A stretch of 64,000 nucleotides of DNA from Paracoccus alkanivorans (lineage in GTDB: Bacteria > Pseudomonadota > Alphaproteobacteria > Rhodobacterales > Rhodobacteraceae), in assembly GCF_003697785.1 (NCBI RefSeq), contig NZ_QOKZ01000001.1:372001-436000 (forward strand), in the 5' to 3' direction. The translations under genes were made by a program, and so were the position numbers. The notes beneath the pieces are model-generated. The model was not told the DNA's origin, did no database searches, and saw only the letters and a list, made by a program, of their open reading frames with translations. Positions within the stretch are counted from its first letter, which is position 1. Each line of letters starts with the position of its first letter. Below are positions 42,917 to 50,734 of the stretch, piece by piece.

Positions 42917-44437
42917 CTACTCCCTGACGATCAGTGACATGATGCTTTCCTGCGAGGCGTCCTCTGCCTGCAATTCGCCCACGAAACTGCCCTCGTTCAT
43001 GACATAGATCCGGTCGCACATGCCCAGCAGTTCGGGCATCTCGGACGAGATCATGATGACGGCCTTTCCGGCCGCGCTGAGATCGTTGATGATACTGTAG
43101 ATTTCATATTTCGCGCCGACATCGATGCCCCGCGTCGGCTCGTCCAGGATCAGCACCTCGGGCTCGGTGAACAGCCATTTGGCCAGCACCACCTTCTGCT
43201 GGTTGCCGCCCGACAGGTTCATTACCTTCTGGAACACGCTCGGCGTGCGGATATTCATCACCTTGCGGTATTTCTCGGCCACCTCGGTCTCGCGGCTTTC
43301 ATCGACCACGCCACGGTTGGCGACGCCATCAAGATTCGCAAGGATGGTGTTGCGGCGGATCGTCTCTTCCAGGATCAGGCCAAGCGTCTTGCGGTCCTCG
43401 GTCACATAGGCAAGCCCCGCCGCGATCGCCTTGTCCACCGCCGACAAATCGACCGGCTGGCCGCGCATCACCGCCTGGCCCGAGATATTGCGGCCGTAGC
43501 TGCGCCCGAAAATGCTCATCGCAAGCTCGGTGCGCCCCGAGCCCATCAGTCCGGCGATGCCCACGACCTCTCCGGCGCGGACATTCATCGACAAATCGCG
43601 GATCACCTGCCGGTCGGCATGTTCGGGATGCCAGACATTCCAATCCTTGACCTCGAACACCACCTCACCCGCCCGCCGCTCGCGATCCGGGTAGCGGTGC
43701 GCCATGTCGCGCCCAACCATGTCGCGCACGATGCGATCCTCGGTCAGGTCGCCGCCGCGCGCGTCGATGGTCGAGATGGTCGCGCCGTCGCGGATTACCG
43801 TGACGCTGTCGGCGACCCGGCGAACCTCGTTCAGTTTGTGACTGATGATGATCGACGTAACCCCCTGCCCCTTCAGCTCCAGCAACAGGTCCAACAGTGC
43901 CTGGCTGTCTGCCTCGGACAGGGCTGCAGTGGGTTCGTCAAGGATCAGCAGGCGGACATCCTTGGAGAGTGCCTTGGCGATCTCGACCAGTTGCTGCTTG
44001 CCGACGCCGAGGCTGTCCACCTTGGTTCCCGGAGCCTCGCGCAGTCCGACCTTGGCCAGCAGCCCCTCGGTCTGGCGGAAAGTCTCGCGCCAGTTGACGA
44101 CGCCGTTACTGGCGCGTTCGTTGCCCAGAAAGATGTTCTCGGCAATCGACAGGAGCGGCACCAGCGCAAGTTCCTGGTGGATGATGATGATGCCGTGGTC
44201 CTCGCTGTCGCGGATGCCGTCGAACTCGGCGGTCTGGCCGTCATAGACGATCTCGCCGTCATAGCTGCCGGCGGGATAGACGCCCGACAGCACCTTCATC
44301 AAGGTGGATTTGCCGGCACCGTTCTCGCCGCAAATGGCATGGATCTCGCCCTCGCGCACAGACAGACTGACATTGTCCAGGGCCTTCACGCCCGGAAATG
44401 TCTTGGTGATATTGCGCATCTCCAAAAGCGCAGTCAT
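42917..44437 (-). CDS. mmsA: Multiple-monosaccharide ABC transporter ATPase
   Basis: 506 residues, a fused double ATPase typical of CUT2 importers (GguA/MmsA). The first half has [16 protein letters not shown] near residue 35, [15 protein letters not shown] and [13 protein letters not shown]. The second half has the degenerate P-loop [19 protein letters not shown] near 290, [15 protein letters not shown] and [18 protein letters not shown]. The gap upstream to chvE is 149 bp and contains repeat copy C, so MmsA is probably made at a lower level than the binding protein. Confidence 0.94.
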   Translation of the reverse strand: MTALLEMRNITKTFPGVKALDNVSLSVREGEIHAICGENGAGKSTLMKVLSGVYPAGSYDGEIVYDGQTAEFDGIRDSEDHGIIIIHQELALVPLLSIAENIFLGNERASNGVVNWRETFRQTEGLLAKVGLREAPGTKVDSLGVGKQQLVEIAKALSKDVRLLILDEPTAALSEADSQALLDLLLELKGQGVTSIIISHKLNEVRRVADSVTVIRDGATISTIDARGGDLTEDRIVRDMVGRDMAHRYPDRERRAGEVVFEVKDWNVWHPEHADRQVIRDLSMNVRAGEVVGIAGLMGSGRTELAMSIFGRSYGRNISGQAVMRGQPVDLSAVDKAIAAGLAYVTEDRKTLGLILEETIRRNTILANLDGVANRGVVDESRETEVAEKYRKVMNIRTPSVFQKVMNLSGGNQQKVVLAKWLFTEPEVLILDEPTRGIDVGAKYEIYSIINDLSAAGKAVIMISSEMPELLGMCDRIYVMNEGSFVGELQAEDASQESIMSLIVRE

Positions 44438-44472
44438 GCGGTTCCCCCACTGTAACGGCTGCGAACGCCCCC

Positions 44473-44563
44473 TTTTTCCTTGCGAAAATACCTTTGGGGG
44501 TCGTCGGGTGGTGCGCCGCTGGTTCGAGAACCAGCTGGCGCCGGGGGACAGACAGCCCCCCGG
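44473..44563 (+). repeat. Dispersed intergenic element, copy C, inside the chvE-mmsA gap
   Basis: The box is TTTTTCCTTGCGAAAATACC then TTTGGGGG (44473-44500). Hairpin 1 is GCTGGTTC-GA-GAACCAGC (44518-44535) and hairpin 2 is CCGGGGG-N9-CCCCCGG (44541-44563). Unlike the other copies it sits inside an operon, antisense to transcription, between the binding protein and ATPase genes. As RNA both hairpins would form in either direction, so it may stabilise the chvE message or lower read-through. Confidence 0.65.
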
Positions 44564-44586
44564 CTATCGCGGAACGCAAATGCCGG

Positions 44587-45642
44587 TTACTTCAGCTGAT
44601 CTTCGCTGTAATAGCCCGATCCGATCAGCACTTCTTCCCAGTTCGAGGCATCCACCGGCACCGGCTCGAGCAGATAGGACGGCACGACCTTGACGCCATT
44701 GTCATAGGTTTCGGTATCGTTGATCTCGGGCTCCTCGCCCTTCAGCATCGCGTCGACCATGCTGACAGTGACTTTGGCCAGTTCGCGCGTGTCCTTGAAG
44801 ATCGTCGCATATTGTTCGCCTGCGACGATCGACTTGACCGACTGCACTTCGGCGTCCTGCCCCGAAACGATCGGCATGGCCAGATCGCCCGAGCCGTAAC
44901 CCACGCCCTTCAGCGAGGACAGGATACCGATGGACAAGCCGTCATAGGGCGACAGCACGCCATGCAGCGTCTTGTCGGTGTAATTGGCCGAAAGCAGGTT
45001 ATCCATCCGCGACTGCGCGGTTGCCGGATCCCAACGCAGCGTGCCGACCGTATCCATGCCCATCTGTCCCGACGGGATCACGATATCGCCCGCATCGATC
45101 AGAGGTTGCAGAACCGACATCGCTCCATCATAGAAGAAATAGGCGTTGTTGTCGTCAGGGCTGCCGCCGAACAGTTCGACATTCCATGGTTTCTCGTCGG
45201 GGAAGCGCTCTTCCAGGCCCTGGACCAGCGTGTTCGCCTGCTGCACACCCACCTTGAAGTTATCGAAGGTGGCATAATAGTCGACATCGGGCGTGTCACG
45301 GATCAGGCGGTCATAGGCGATGACCTTGATATCGGCGGCCTTGGCATTCGCCAGCGCGTTCGACAGCGTGGTGCCGTCGATGGCCGCGATCACCAGGACA
45401 TTGACGCCCTTGGTGATCATGTTCTCGACCTGGGCAAGCTGGTTCGGGATATCGTCCTCGGCATATTGCAGGTCGGTGTCGTAACCGGCTTCCTGGAATT
45501 GCTTGACCATGTTGTTGCCGTCGTCGATCCAGCGGGCCGAGGATTTCGTCGGCATCGAGATGCCCACGGTTTCGGCCATGGCACCAAAGGCAAGCCCGGA
45601 AACGCCGATCGCAAGCGCGATGGCGGCAGTGGTGAATTTCAT
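44587..45642 (-). CDS. chvE: Multiple-monosaccharide ABC transporter binding protein
   Basis: 351 residues, with signal peptide ([20 protein letters not shown], cut after AMA) and a periplasmic sugar-binding fold: [20 protein letters not shown], the [15 protein letters not shown] hinge, [39 protein letters not shown] and the late [15 protein letters not shown]. This matches ChvE, which in Agrobacterium binds galactose, arabinose and glucose and also serves in sugar sensing. The ATG at 45642 has AGGGAGG upstream; longer frames run into the divergent LysR gene. It heads the eleven-gene sugar unit. Confidence 0.93.
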   Translation of the reverse strand: MKFTTAAIALAIGVSGLAFGAMAETVGISMPTKSSARWIDDGNNMVKQFQEAGYDTDLQYAEDDIPNQLAQVENMITKGVNVLVIAAIDGTTLSNALANAKAADIKVIAYDRLIRDTPDVDYYATFDNFKVGVQQANTLVQGLEERFPDEKPWNVELFGGSPDDNNAYFFYDGAMSVLQPLIDAGDIVIPSGQMGMDTVGTLRWDPATAQSRMDNLLSANYTDKTLHGVLSPYDGLSIGILSSLKGVGYGSGDLAMPIVSGQDAEVQSVKSIVAGEQYATIFKDTRELAKVTVSMVDAMLKGEEPEINDTETYDNGVKVVPSYLLEPVPVDASNWEEVLIGSGYYSEDQLK

Positions 45643-45749
45643 ATCAACCTCCCTCTGAGTGGCAGGACCCTCTCGCCCCGCCCTGAACGATCGCCCGTTC
45701 GCTTCAGGCAACACTCCAGCAGGCTTACCAAGTCGAAGACATGATGGTA

Positions 45750-45770
45750 AAATGACATCTTCGGCCATTT
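45750..45770. promoter_or_regulatory. Candidate LysR-type binding site between chvE and the regulator
   Basis: AAATG-N11-CATTT, a dyad with the 11-nt spacing typical of LysR sites, lies in the 144-bp divergent gap, 16 bp before the regulator start at 45787. It fits an autoregulated GbpR-like activator of chvE. Confidence 0.45.
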
Positions 45771-45786
45771 GTATAGCAAAAGTGAT

Positions 45787-46734
45787 ATGTCCAGGCCCCT
45801 CTTTCGAATGATGCTCAAACCCATCCAGCTCAGGCTGCTTCACGAGATCGCCCAGCATGGGCAACTCCAGATGGCAGCCGAGACCTGCGCAATGACGCAA
45901 CCCGCCGCCTCGCGCATGCTGGCCGGGATCGAGCGGCAGGTGGGGGCGCGGCTGTTCCTGCGCCAGCCCACAGGGATGGAGCCGACCGAGATCGGCCAGA
46001 CGGTGCTGCGCCGTGCCCGCGTAATTCTGCGGGAGATGTTCAGCATGGCGATAGATGTGCAGGAAATGCAGGGTGGCATGGCTGGCACCGTCAGGGTGGG
46101 CGCGGTGACCGGGCCCGCCGTGGGCTATCTGGTTTCCGCGATCCGCAAGATCAAGGCGAGGGCGCCCGAGGCGGATATCACCGTGGATGTCCTGCCTTCC
46201 CGTGACCTGCTGACACATCTGGCAGCGGGGGAGATGGATTTCGTGCTGGCCCGCATCCTGCCGGAATTCGACAGCCGGGACCTCAATATCCTGCCGATGC
46301 GCGATGAAAATGTCAGCTTTCTCGCTCGCGCAAGCCATCCTCTTTCGCGCGCGGCGTCAGTCACTCTGACGGAACTGACCGATTACGAATGGATCATGCA
46401 GCAGCGCGGCGCGCCAATCCGCGAGGCAACGCTTGCAGCCTTTGCCAGCGTCGGATTGCCCGAGCCTCGTAATATCGTCAGCAGCCCATCATTGTTGCTG
46501 ACGATTGCCTATCTGGCGCAAAGCGATGCTGTGTCGCCGATGTCCGACGAGGTTGCACAGTTGCTGATGCGCCCGCCGGTCAGCGCCGGTTTCACGACAT
46601 TGCCCATGCCGCATGAAATCCGCGTCTCGCCCTATTACCTGCTCAGCCTGCGCCGCCGCCCCCTGTCACCGCTGGCCTTGCGACTGCGGGAGCTGGTGAT
46701 CGAACTTGCCCGCAGCGACACGAATACGGGATGA
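45787..46734 (+). CDS. LysR-family regulator, GbpR-like
   Basis: 315 residues. The winged helix at about residues 10-70 reads [20 protein letters not shown] followed by [19 protein letters not shown]; the effector domain follows ([20 protein letters not shown] and [20 protein letters not shown]). It is divergent from chvE, the same place that gbpR holds in Agrobacterium, where GbpR activates chvE in response to galactose or arabinose. A TTG at 45769 is an alternative start but lies inside the probable operator. Control of the whole chvE-dgoA unit is likely. Confidence 0.88.
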   Translation: MSRPLFRMMLKPIQLRLLHEIAQHGQLQMAAETCAMTQPAASRMLAGIERQVGARLFLRQPTGMEPTEIGQTVLRRARVILREMFSMAIDVQEMQGGMAGTVRVGAVTGPAVGYLVSAIRKIKARAPEADITVDVLPSRDLLTHLAAGEMDFVLARILPEFDSRDLNILPMRDENVSFLARASHPLSRAASVTLTELTDYEWIMQQRGAPIREATLAAFASVGLPEPRNIVSSPSLLLTIAYLAQSDAVSPMSDEVAQLLMRPPVSAGFTTLPMPHEIRVSPYYLLSLRRRPLSPLALRLRELVIELARSDTNTG

Positions 46735-46909
46735 CATCCGTCCCGCAGACATGGTGCGCTCATCGACGGGCATCGAAGGTTTTACACCGGTATGGGATTG
46801 ATTTCGTCATGGTCGCTTGGCAATCAGGTCAATCATGATGGTGTGATCCTGCCGGTCCCGACGACATGCTTGCGCAAACCGGCACGATCACGCATGAAGC
46901 AGGAACTGC

Positions 46910-46986
46910 GGTCCCGTAGCTCAACTGGATAGAGCAGCCGACTTCTAATCGGCAGGTTGAGGGTTCAAGTCCTTCCGGGATCGCCA
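46910..46986 (+). tRNA. tRNA-Arg (anticodon TCT)
   Basis: A full 77-nt cloverleaf with encoded CCA. The acceptor GGTCCCG pairs with CGGGATC (one G-U), the D-arm is GCTC/GAGC, the anticodon arm is GCCGA-CTTCTAA-TCGGC with anticodon TCT at 46944-46946, and the T-arm is GAGGG-TTCAAGT-CCTTC. It marks the left side of a decayed, partly foreign region. No second copy of its 3' end was found further right, so it is not shown to be an insertion target. The 175 bp before it hold no recognisable gene. Confidence 0.95.
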
Positions 46987-47082
46987 TTACTTCCCCAACC
47001 AACTGATTACACTCATTTTAATCGAGGCGATACACCCTAAAACGGGCGGTGACACACTGTTCTGTTCTTTCCCTGCCCCGTT

Positions 47083-47370
47083 TCAGCCTTGCCGAGTAGC
47101 CTCCGACTCATCGCGCTGATAGAAGGGCTTCCATTCTTCTTCGGCCCACTCCTCCTCGGCATGCCCCTGCCCTTCGTGCACGATGATCCGCACCGGGCCC
47201 TTGGTCGCTACCGCTCGATCGTTGGCGCTCGCGTCGTCGCGGCTCTCGAAGATCAGGTCATCGGCGGACGACACAGGTTTGCCGTCCGCCCAGAAGACCA
47301 TCCACTGGGTTGGCTCCGCGCCGTTTGGGGCGACCTCGAGGACCATCTCGCTTTTCGCTTCGTCAGACAT
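47083..47370 (-). CDS. Small protein, possibly DUF2188-like
   Basis: 95 residues, no signal peptide or membrane segment. The middle part, QWMVFWADGKPVSSADDLIF followed by RAVATKGPVRIIVHEGQG, has the W-x-V ... V-I-V-H pattern of DUF2188-type small proteins, but similarity is weak. The tail is strongly acidic (HAEEEWAEEEWKPFY). GAGGGG lies 7 nt before the ATG, and base composition matches the chromosome. It stands alone just after the tRNA gene. Function unknown. Confidence 0.55.
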   Translation of the reverse strand: MSDEAKSEMVLEVAPNGAEPTQWMVFWADGKPVSSADDLIFESRDDASANDRAVATKGPVRIIVHEGQGHAEEEWAEEEWKPFYQRDESEATRQG

Positions 47371-47432
47371 TTCATTCCCCTCAAACGGGGTTGTCGACCA
47401 GTTTCAGGGCCGTCTGGTAGCGGTCTTTGAGA

Positions 47433-47580
47433 CTAGGCGGTCCCGCACTTGCCACACGGAAAAGGCGGAATATCATGTATCCGATACTCTTCGCCCGGAA
47501 CCAGGATCAGATCTTCCGCCAATAGTGCACAATCCGTCGACAGCTATCGCAGCGCATGACCAGCGGCACCTTGTCGGCAG
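47433..47580 (-). pseudogene. Zinc-ribbon protein remnant with a one-base deletion
   Basis: One reading frame gives PLVMRCDSCRRIVHYW and then stops after RKI. The +1 frame directly continues EDLILVPGEEYRIHDIPPFP and CGKCGTA before a TAG at 47433-47435. Together they form a two-CxxC zinc-ribbon protein of a type common in Rhodobacteraceae. The junction TTGGCGGAAGAT would restore W-A-E-D if one G were added, so a single-base loss near 47520 explains the break. The upstream start is not clear. Confidence 0.5.
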
Positions 47581-48017
47581 CGGCATGATGCAGTTGTTTG
47601 TTTCTTGGACAATGCGATGATGGCGGCCTTGCAGGCATGGCGCGCCTATACGGTGAGGTGTTTTTTCCATTGGCTGCGAAAATACTCGTTGGCGCACAGG
47701 TGATACGCGCCGCGCAACCCAATCTCATGGATAGGCGCACGAATTCGGCCGGCAGGCCGCGGAGATTCAAATCCGCTGCGCTATCATGAATTGCTACTCC
47801 GCTCTCGTCAGACCTTCGCACAGGCCGCAGGACAAGCCTGTCCGAGAAAAGGGAAACTATATCGTGAGTCCGGTTTTCGTAACAAAGCCGATTTATATAA
47901 GAAATATCGTGATGCAGGAAAAAATCACCGATCCCGTTGGAAAATTACGGTTGACATAGCCCATAGCTTGTGACCCGTTTAAACCTTGCAATGAGTGGCA
48001 TCGTTAACGTTCAAAAT
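47581..48017. other. Gene-poor stretch, no supported gene
   Basis: 437 bp between the zinc-ribbon remnant and the RTX gene. Only short, overlapping open frames without family motifs were seen. The last ~150 bp are AT-richer, and GC falls toward the RTX gene, so the promoter of that gene is probably here. No hairpin or repeat stood out. Confidence 0.5.
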
Positions 48018-48031
48018 TAGGAGGTTGTGCA

Positions 48032-49270
48032 ATGGGGCTTTGGCAAAAGGATGGGGTATACTTCGCAACCGATACAAATGGCAATACTGCGCCGTCTGAG
48101 GCTTATGCTTTTGGAGATCTGAGATATCATAATTATTATCTGAGTAGCCGATACTCTTTAGAAATGGCCTCTGGATTTGCCTATGACCCTGTTAGTGAGA
48201 CAACCTTTTCGTGGTTAGTTGGAGAAGGTGAGTACGGCAGACAAGAGATTGTATACTATGATTACTTCAGCGGAGACGGGGTGCCGTTAAATGTTATTGA
48301 CCTTCGCAGCCTAAGGAATTCCTTTGGCGGAGAGATGCACATCGATTACGAGAGCATATCCGGGAGCTTGACCATTTACGGAACCGAAAACGATGACGTC
48401 ATTTCGGTTCGAGGAACGGGATATGTGGAGGTGAATGGAGGCGATGGAGATGACCGCATAGAGTTTTTTTCCAATTTAGAGTCATCGTCCAAGCTATTAA
48501 GAGGGGGCGCAGGGAATGATGTTGTTCTCGCTGGAGATGGAACTGATACGATCGGCGGCGGCTCTGGAAATGACCGGTTGCACGGCGGTCGCGGGGAAAA
48601 TCTGATTTACGGAGATGAAGGAGATGATCGCATTACTAGCGGTGGAGGTGACGACACAATTTCCGCAGGGTCGGGTGACGACTGGATAGATGGCGATACC
48701 GAAGATATCGTCAGCAAAGGCTATGACAATGATGCAATTTATGGCGGAGAAGGAAACGATACCATCTACGGGCGAGGCGGCGATGATACCATTTACGGCT
48801 CCCCTGGGAATGACAATATAGCCGCTGGAACCGAGAATGACTATGTGCAAGGTGGAGCGGAAAACGATCGTATATACGGTGGCGCTGGTTCAGATACTCT
48901 CTTTGGCAACGATGGGGATGATACCATCTACGGCGGGAAAGACACTGACGTAATCCTTGGTGGGGCAGGTATAGACTTCTTTGTATTCGAAAAACCGGCA
49001 GATAGCACGCCGGGAATTTCAAGAGATGTTATCCGAGACTTCGAGGTCGGTCAGGACAAAATTGTCCTTAGCGCGCTAGACGCTGACACGACGAAAGACG
49101 GCAACCAGTCGTTTAGCTGGAGTCTGAATGATGCTCCAAACAGCGTTTGGGTTGGCTACTGGAATGGTCGGGCGCTGATTCGAGCCGATGCAGATGGAGA
49201 TGCCGTGTATGATTTTGAGATACAGTTGAACCAGGTTAGCTCGTTGTCCAGTACCGATTTTATATTTTAG
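48032..49270 (+). CDS. RTX (hemolysin-type calcium-binding repeat) protein
   Basis: 412 residues. The first ~120 residues are unrecognised. About residues 130-310 consist of GGxGxDxUx nonapeptides, for example GGEGNDTIYGRGGDDTIYG and GGAGSDTLFGNDGDDTIYGG, which fold as calcium-binding beta-rolls. A C-terminal M10-type tail follows (IDFFVFEKPADSTPG, RDVIRDFEVGQDKIVLSAL), the usual type I secretion signal region. No toxin or enzyme motif was found. TAGGAGG precedes the ATG at 48032. Codon use is clearly AT-richer than the neighbouring genes, which suggests transfer. No type I secretion genes are in the window, so secretion must use a distant system. Confidence 0.9.
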   Translation: MGLWQKDGVYFATDTNGNTAPSEAYAFGDLRYHNYYLSSRYSLEMASGFAYDPVSETTFSWLVGEGEYGRQEIVYYDYFSGDGVPLNVIDLRSLRNSFGGEMHIDYESISGSLTIYGTENDDVISVRGTGYVEVNGGDGDDRIEFFSNLESSSKLLRGGAGNDVVLAGDGTDTIGGGSGNDRLHGGRGENLIYGDEGDDRITSGGGDDTISAGSGDDWIDGDTEDIVSKGYDNDAIYGGEGNDTIYGRGGDDTIYGSPGNDNIAAGTENDYVQGGAENDRIYGGAGSDTLFGNDGDDTIYGGKDTDVILGGAGIDFFVFEKPADSTPGISRDVIRDFEVGQDKIVLSALDADTTKDGNQSFSWSLNDAPNSVWVGYWNGRALIRADADGDAVYDFEIQLNQVSSLSSTDFIF

Positions 49271-49323
49271 ATCGTGTTGACAAAATGGGCTCACATGGGA
49301 CGGCAATCGTAATTCAAGCTGGT

Positions 49324-49369
49324 GTTCGTCACCTGACAAAAAATGGAAATCTTCTGTCGGGTGACGAAC
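49324..49369. terminator. Long hairpin after the RTX gene
   Basis: A 15-bp stem (GTTCGTCACCTGACA against TGTCGGGTGACGAAC, one T-G pair) with a 16-nt A-rich loop, 54 bp after the RTX stop. It may end that transcript. No T-run follows, so it could also be the scar or terminal repeat of a small element. Confidence 0.45.
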
Positions 49370-49491
49370 ATTAGGTGGAGGCGATTACAACTATCGCAAG
49401 TAGAAGTTTCCCATATTGCGCAATCGCCAGCCAGCAAAAATGCGAAAACGCCTCAAGCGTTTTCACCAATACGGGAGCACGCGGCGGAACT

Positions 49492-49886
49492 TCACATTGC
49501 CCCCGCGCGCTCCAGAGTCTTCGACAAGCGGTCCCGCCCGGTGATCGCATCCAGCCGCTCCCGCAGCTTTGCCCGCGCCATCCGCTCCTGCAATGGTCCC
49601 GGCCTGCGGATCGCGGCGGGAACCGACATGCGCACATAATCCACGATCTCGCCGATTGCACGATCGGGGATGGCAACAGCCGGGTGTTTCTGCAACGTGT
49701 CGATCAGCAGTTCAGCGCCGCTATGCAAAGCCCGGTGCAGCGCCTCGCTGTGATTGGCCTCGATGTCGATCCGCCAATGCTCGGGCAGACGGCGGAAGAA
49801 CCACGCCAGGGCGCCGAAGATCAGCAGGTGGCATAGTCCACAATGATCGGCTGCAGGATATTCTGGATGCCGTCGATGATGCTCAT
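49492..49886 (-). pseudogene. Phage-type small membrane protein remnant (holin-like)
   Basis: The ATG at 49886 opens MSIIDGIQNILQPIIVDYAT and soon hits a stop. Another frame continues LLIFGALAWFFRRLPEHWRI, then HSGAELLIDTLQKHPAVAIP and a basic coil to the stop at 49492. One N-terminal membrane segment followed by a charged helical tail resembles small prophage proteins of this group, but the family is from memory and not confirmed. The frame change near 49830 makes it a pseudogene. Confidence 0.45.
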
Positions 49887-49952
49887 GATGTGATGGCGGC
49901 AGGGGCGGGATCCAGCTCAACTGGCTGAGTCCGTGATCGAGCATGTCGACCA

Positions 49953-50170
49953 TCAGCCGAAATCCAGCTCCGACTGCGAACCGGTCATCGACACCAAGGC
50001 ACCGCCCGGCTTTCGACCTGGCGCCGGACCTCCAAGCGCAGCTCATCGCAATAATCCTGCAATTGTGCCGCCTGCTGGGCGGAGAAGCCGAAGTTCATCT
50101 CGGCAAAGTCCGGCAGGTTGTCCATCGCCGCGCCGAAGGTCACGATCAGGTCCTAGATCAGCGTCCTCAT
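49953..50170 (-). pseudogene. Small unrecognised gene, interrupted by a stop and a frameshift
   Basis: From the ATG at 50170 the frame reads MRTLI, a TAG, then DLIVTFGAAMDNLPDFAEMN and FGFSAQQAAQLQDYCDELRL up to RRQVESRA; a frame change then gives GALVSMTGSQSELDFG and a TGA at 49953-49955. That stop overlaps an ATG (TGATG) that opens MVDMLDHGLSQLSWIPPLPP. The coupled small genes look like one phage-type operon in which each member is damaged. The family is unknown to me. Confidence 0.4.
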
Positions 50171-50610
50171 GCGATCGGCGCGAACCAGATCGCCGCGCTA
50201 TCCTGCAAAAGGCGTAAACGAGCAGCGCATGCGAGGATGGACTCCAGCAGGCTCATCCGTTTCTCTTTATTGAACTGAACATATTATCGGCTACTTGCAT
50301 GAGATTTCTGGTCAGACATGCAGACCATCTGCATTTCGAACGATATCCGCACCATCATGTATTTTTAGGTACGGTACCGTCGGGTATCGCAGATTGCTTG
50401 CCGCTCAAACAGAACTTCTCAGCTGTCATCGAATGCCCCGGGATTTCCCGAGGCGAAGTGACAGGTTGGCTTAGCAGGCCAAATCATCCGAGAGCACAGT
50501 TGAGAATAGCTATCAAGGTCCCCGGAGAACTTATTCCCGATGGGCACGTGCCCTCGACTCTCAAATGCCTTTACCTCTCGACTACAATCTGAGGTTTCGA
50601 GAACAAAGAA
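50171..50610. other. Gene-poor stretch, no supported gene
   Basis: 440 bp between the phage-like remnants and the terminator of the MscS-type gene. A plus-strand frame at 50299-50592 (97 codons) has no ribosome site or family motif and is not accepted. Nothing else was recognised. Confidence 0.5.
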
Positions 50611-50638
50611 CGCCCGCTCTGGATGGTCCCTGCGGGCG
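50611..50638 (-). terminator. Candidate terminator of the MscS-type gene
   Basis: On the minus strand, CGCCCGC-N14-GCGGGCG is followed by TTCTTTGTTC. It lies 97 nt after the channel gene stop at 50735. The T-rich tail after a 7-bp GC stem fits an intrinsic terminator. Confidence 0.5.
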
Positions 50639-50666
50639 CACGTCTTGATGGTCACGTCTTGATGGT
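50639..50666 (+). repeat. Perfect 14-bp tandem duplication
   Basis: CACGTCTTGATGGT occurs twice without a gap, at 50639-50652 and 50653-50666, directly beside the terminator hairpin. It is likely a replication-slippage product in non-coding DNA. Confidence 0.7.
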
Positions 50667-50734
50667 AAAGAAAAAAATAAGCCCGTGTGATATTAACCGT
50701 CAAGGAAGTATTTTTTCGGAGTTGGGAAAGATTG

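Noticed and set aside
46910..46986. tRNA-Arg as the proven target of the adjacent foreign region
   Set aside because: No second copy of its 3' end was found to the right; the only tRNA fragment there is from tRNA-Pro.
48440..48960. Periodic repeats that could suggest a CRISPR array or a DNA satellite
   Set aside because: The period is 27 bp or less, in frame, and encodes RTX nonapeptides; there are no spacers.
49324..49369. Terminal inverted repeats of an insertion sequence
   Set aside because: The two arms are only 16 nt apart with no transposase between them; a hairpin after the RTX gene is simpler.
50299..50592. 97-codon plus-strand frame in the gap after the phage-like remnants
   Set aside because: No ribosome site, no motif and no coupling to neighbours.
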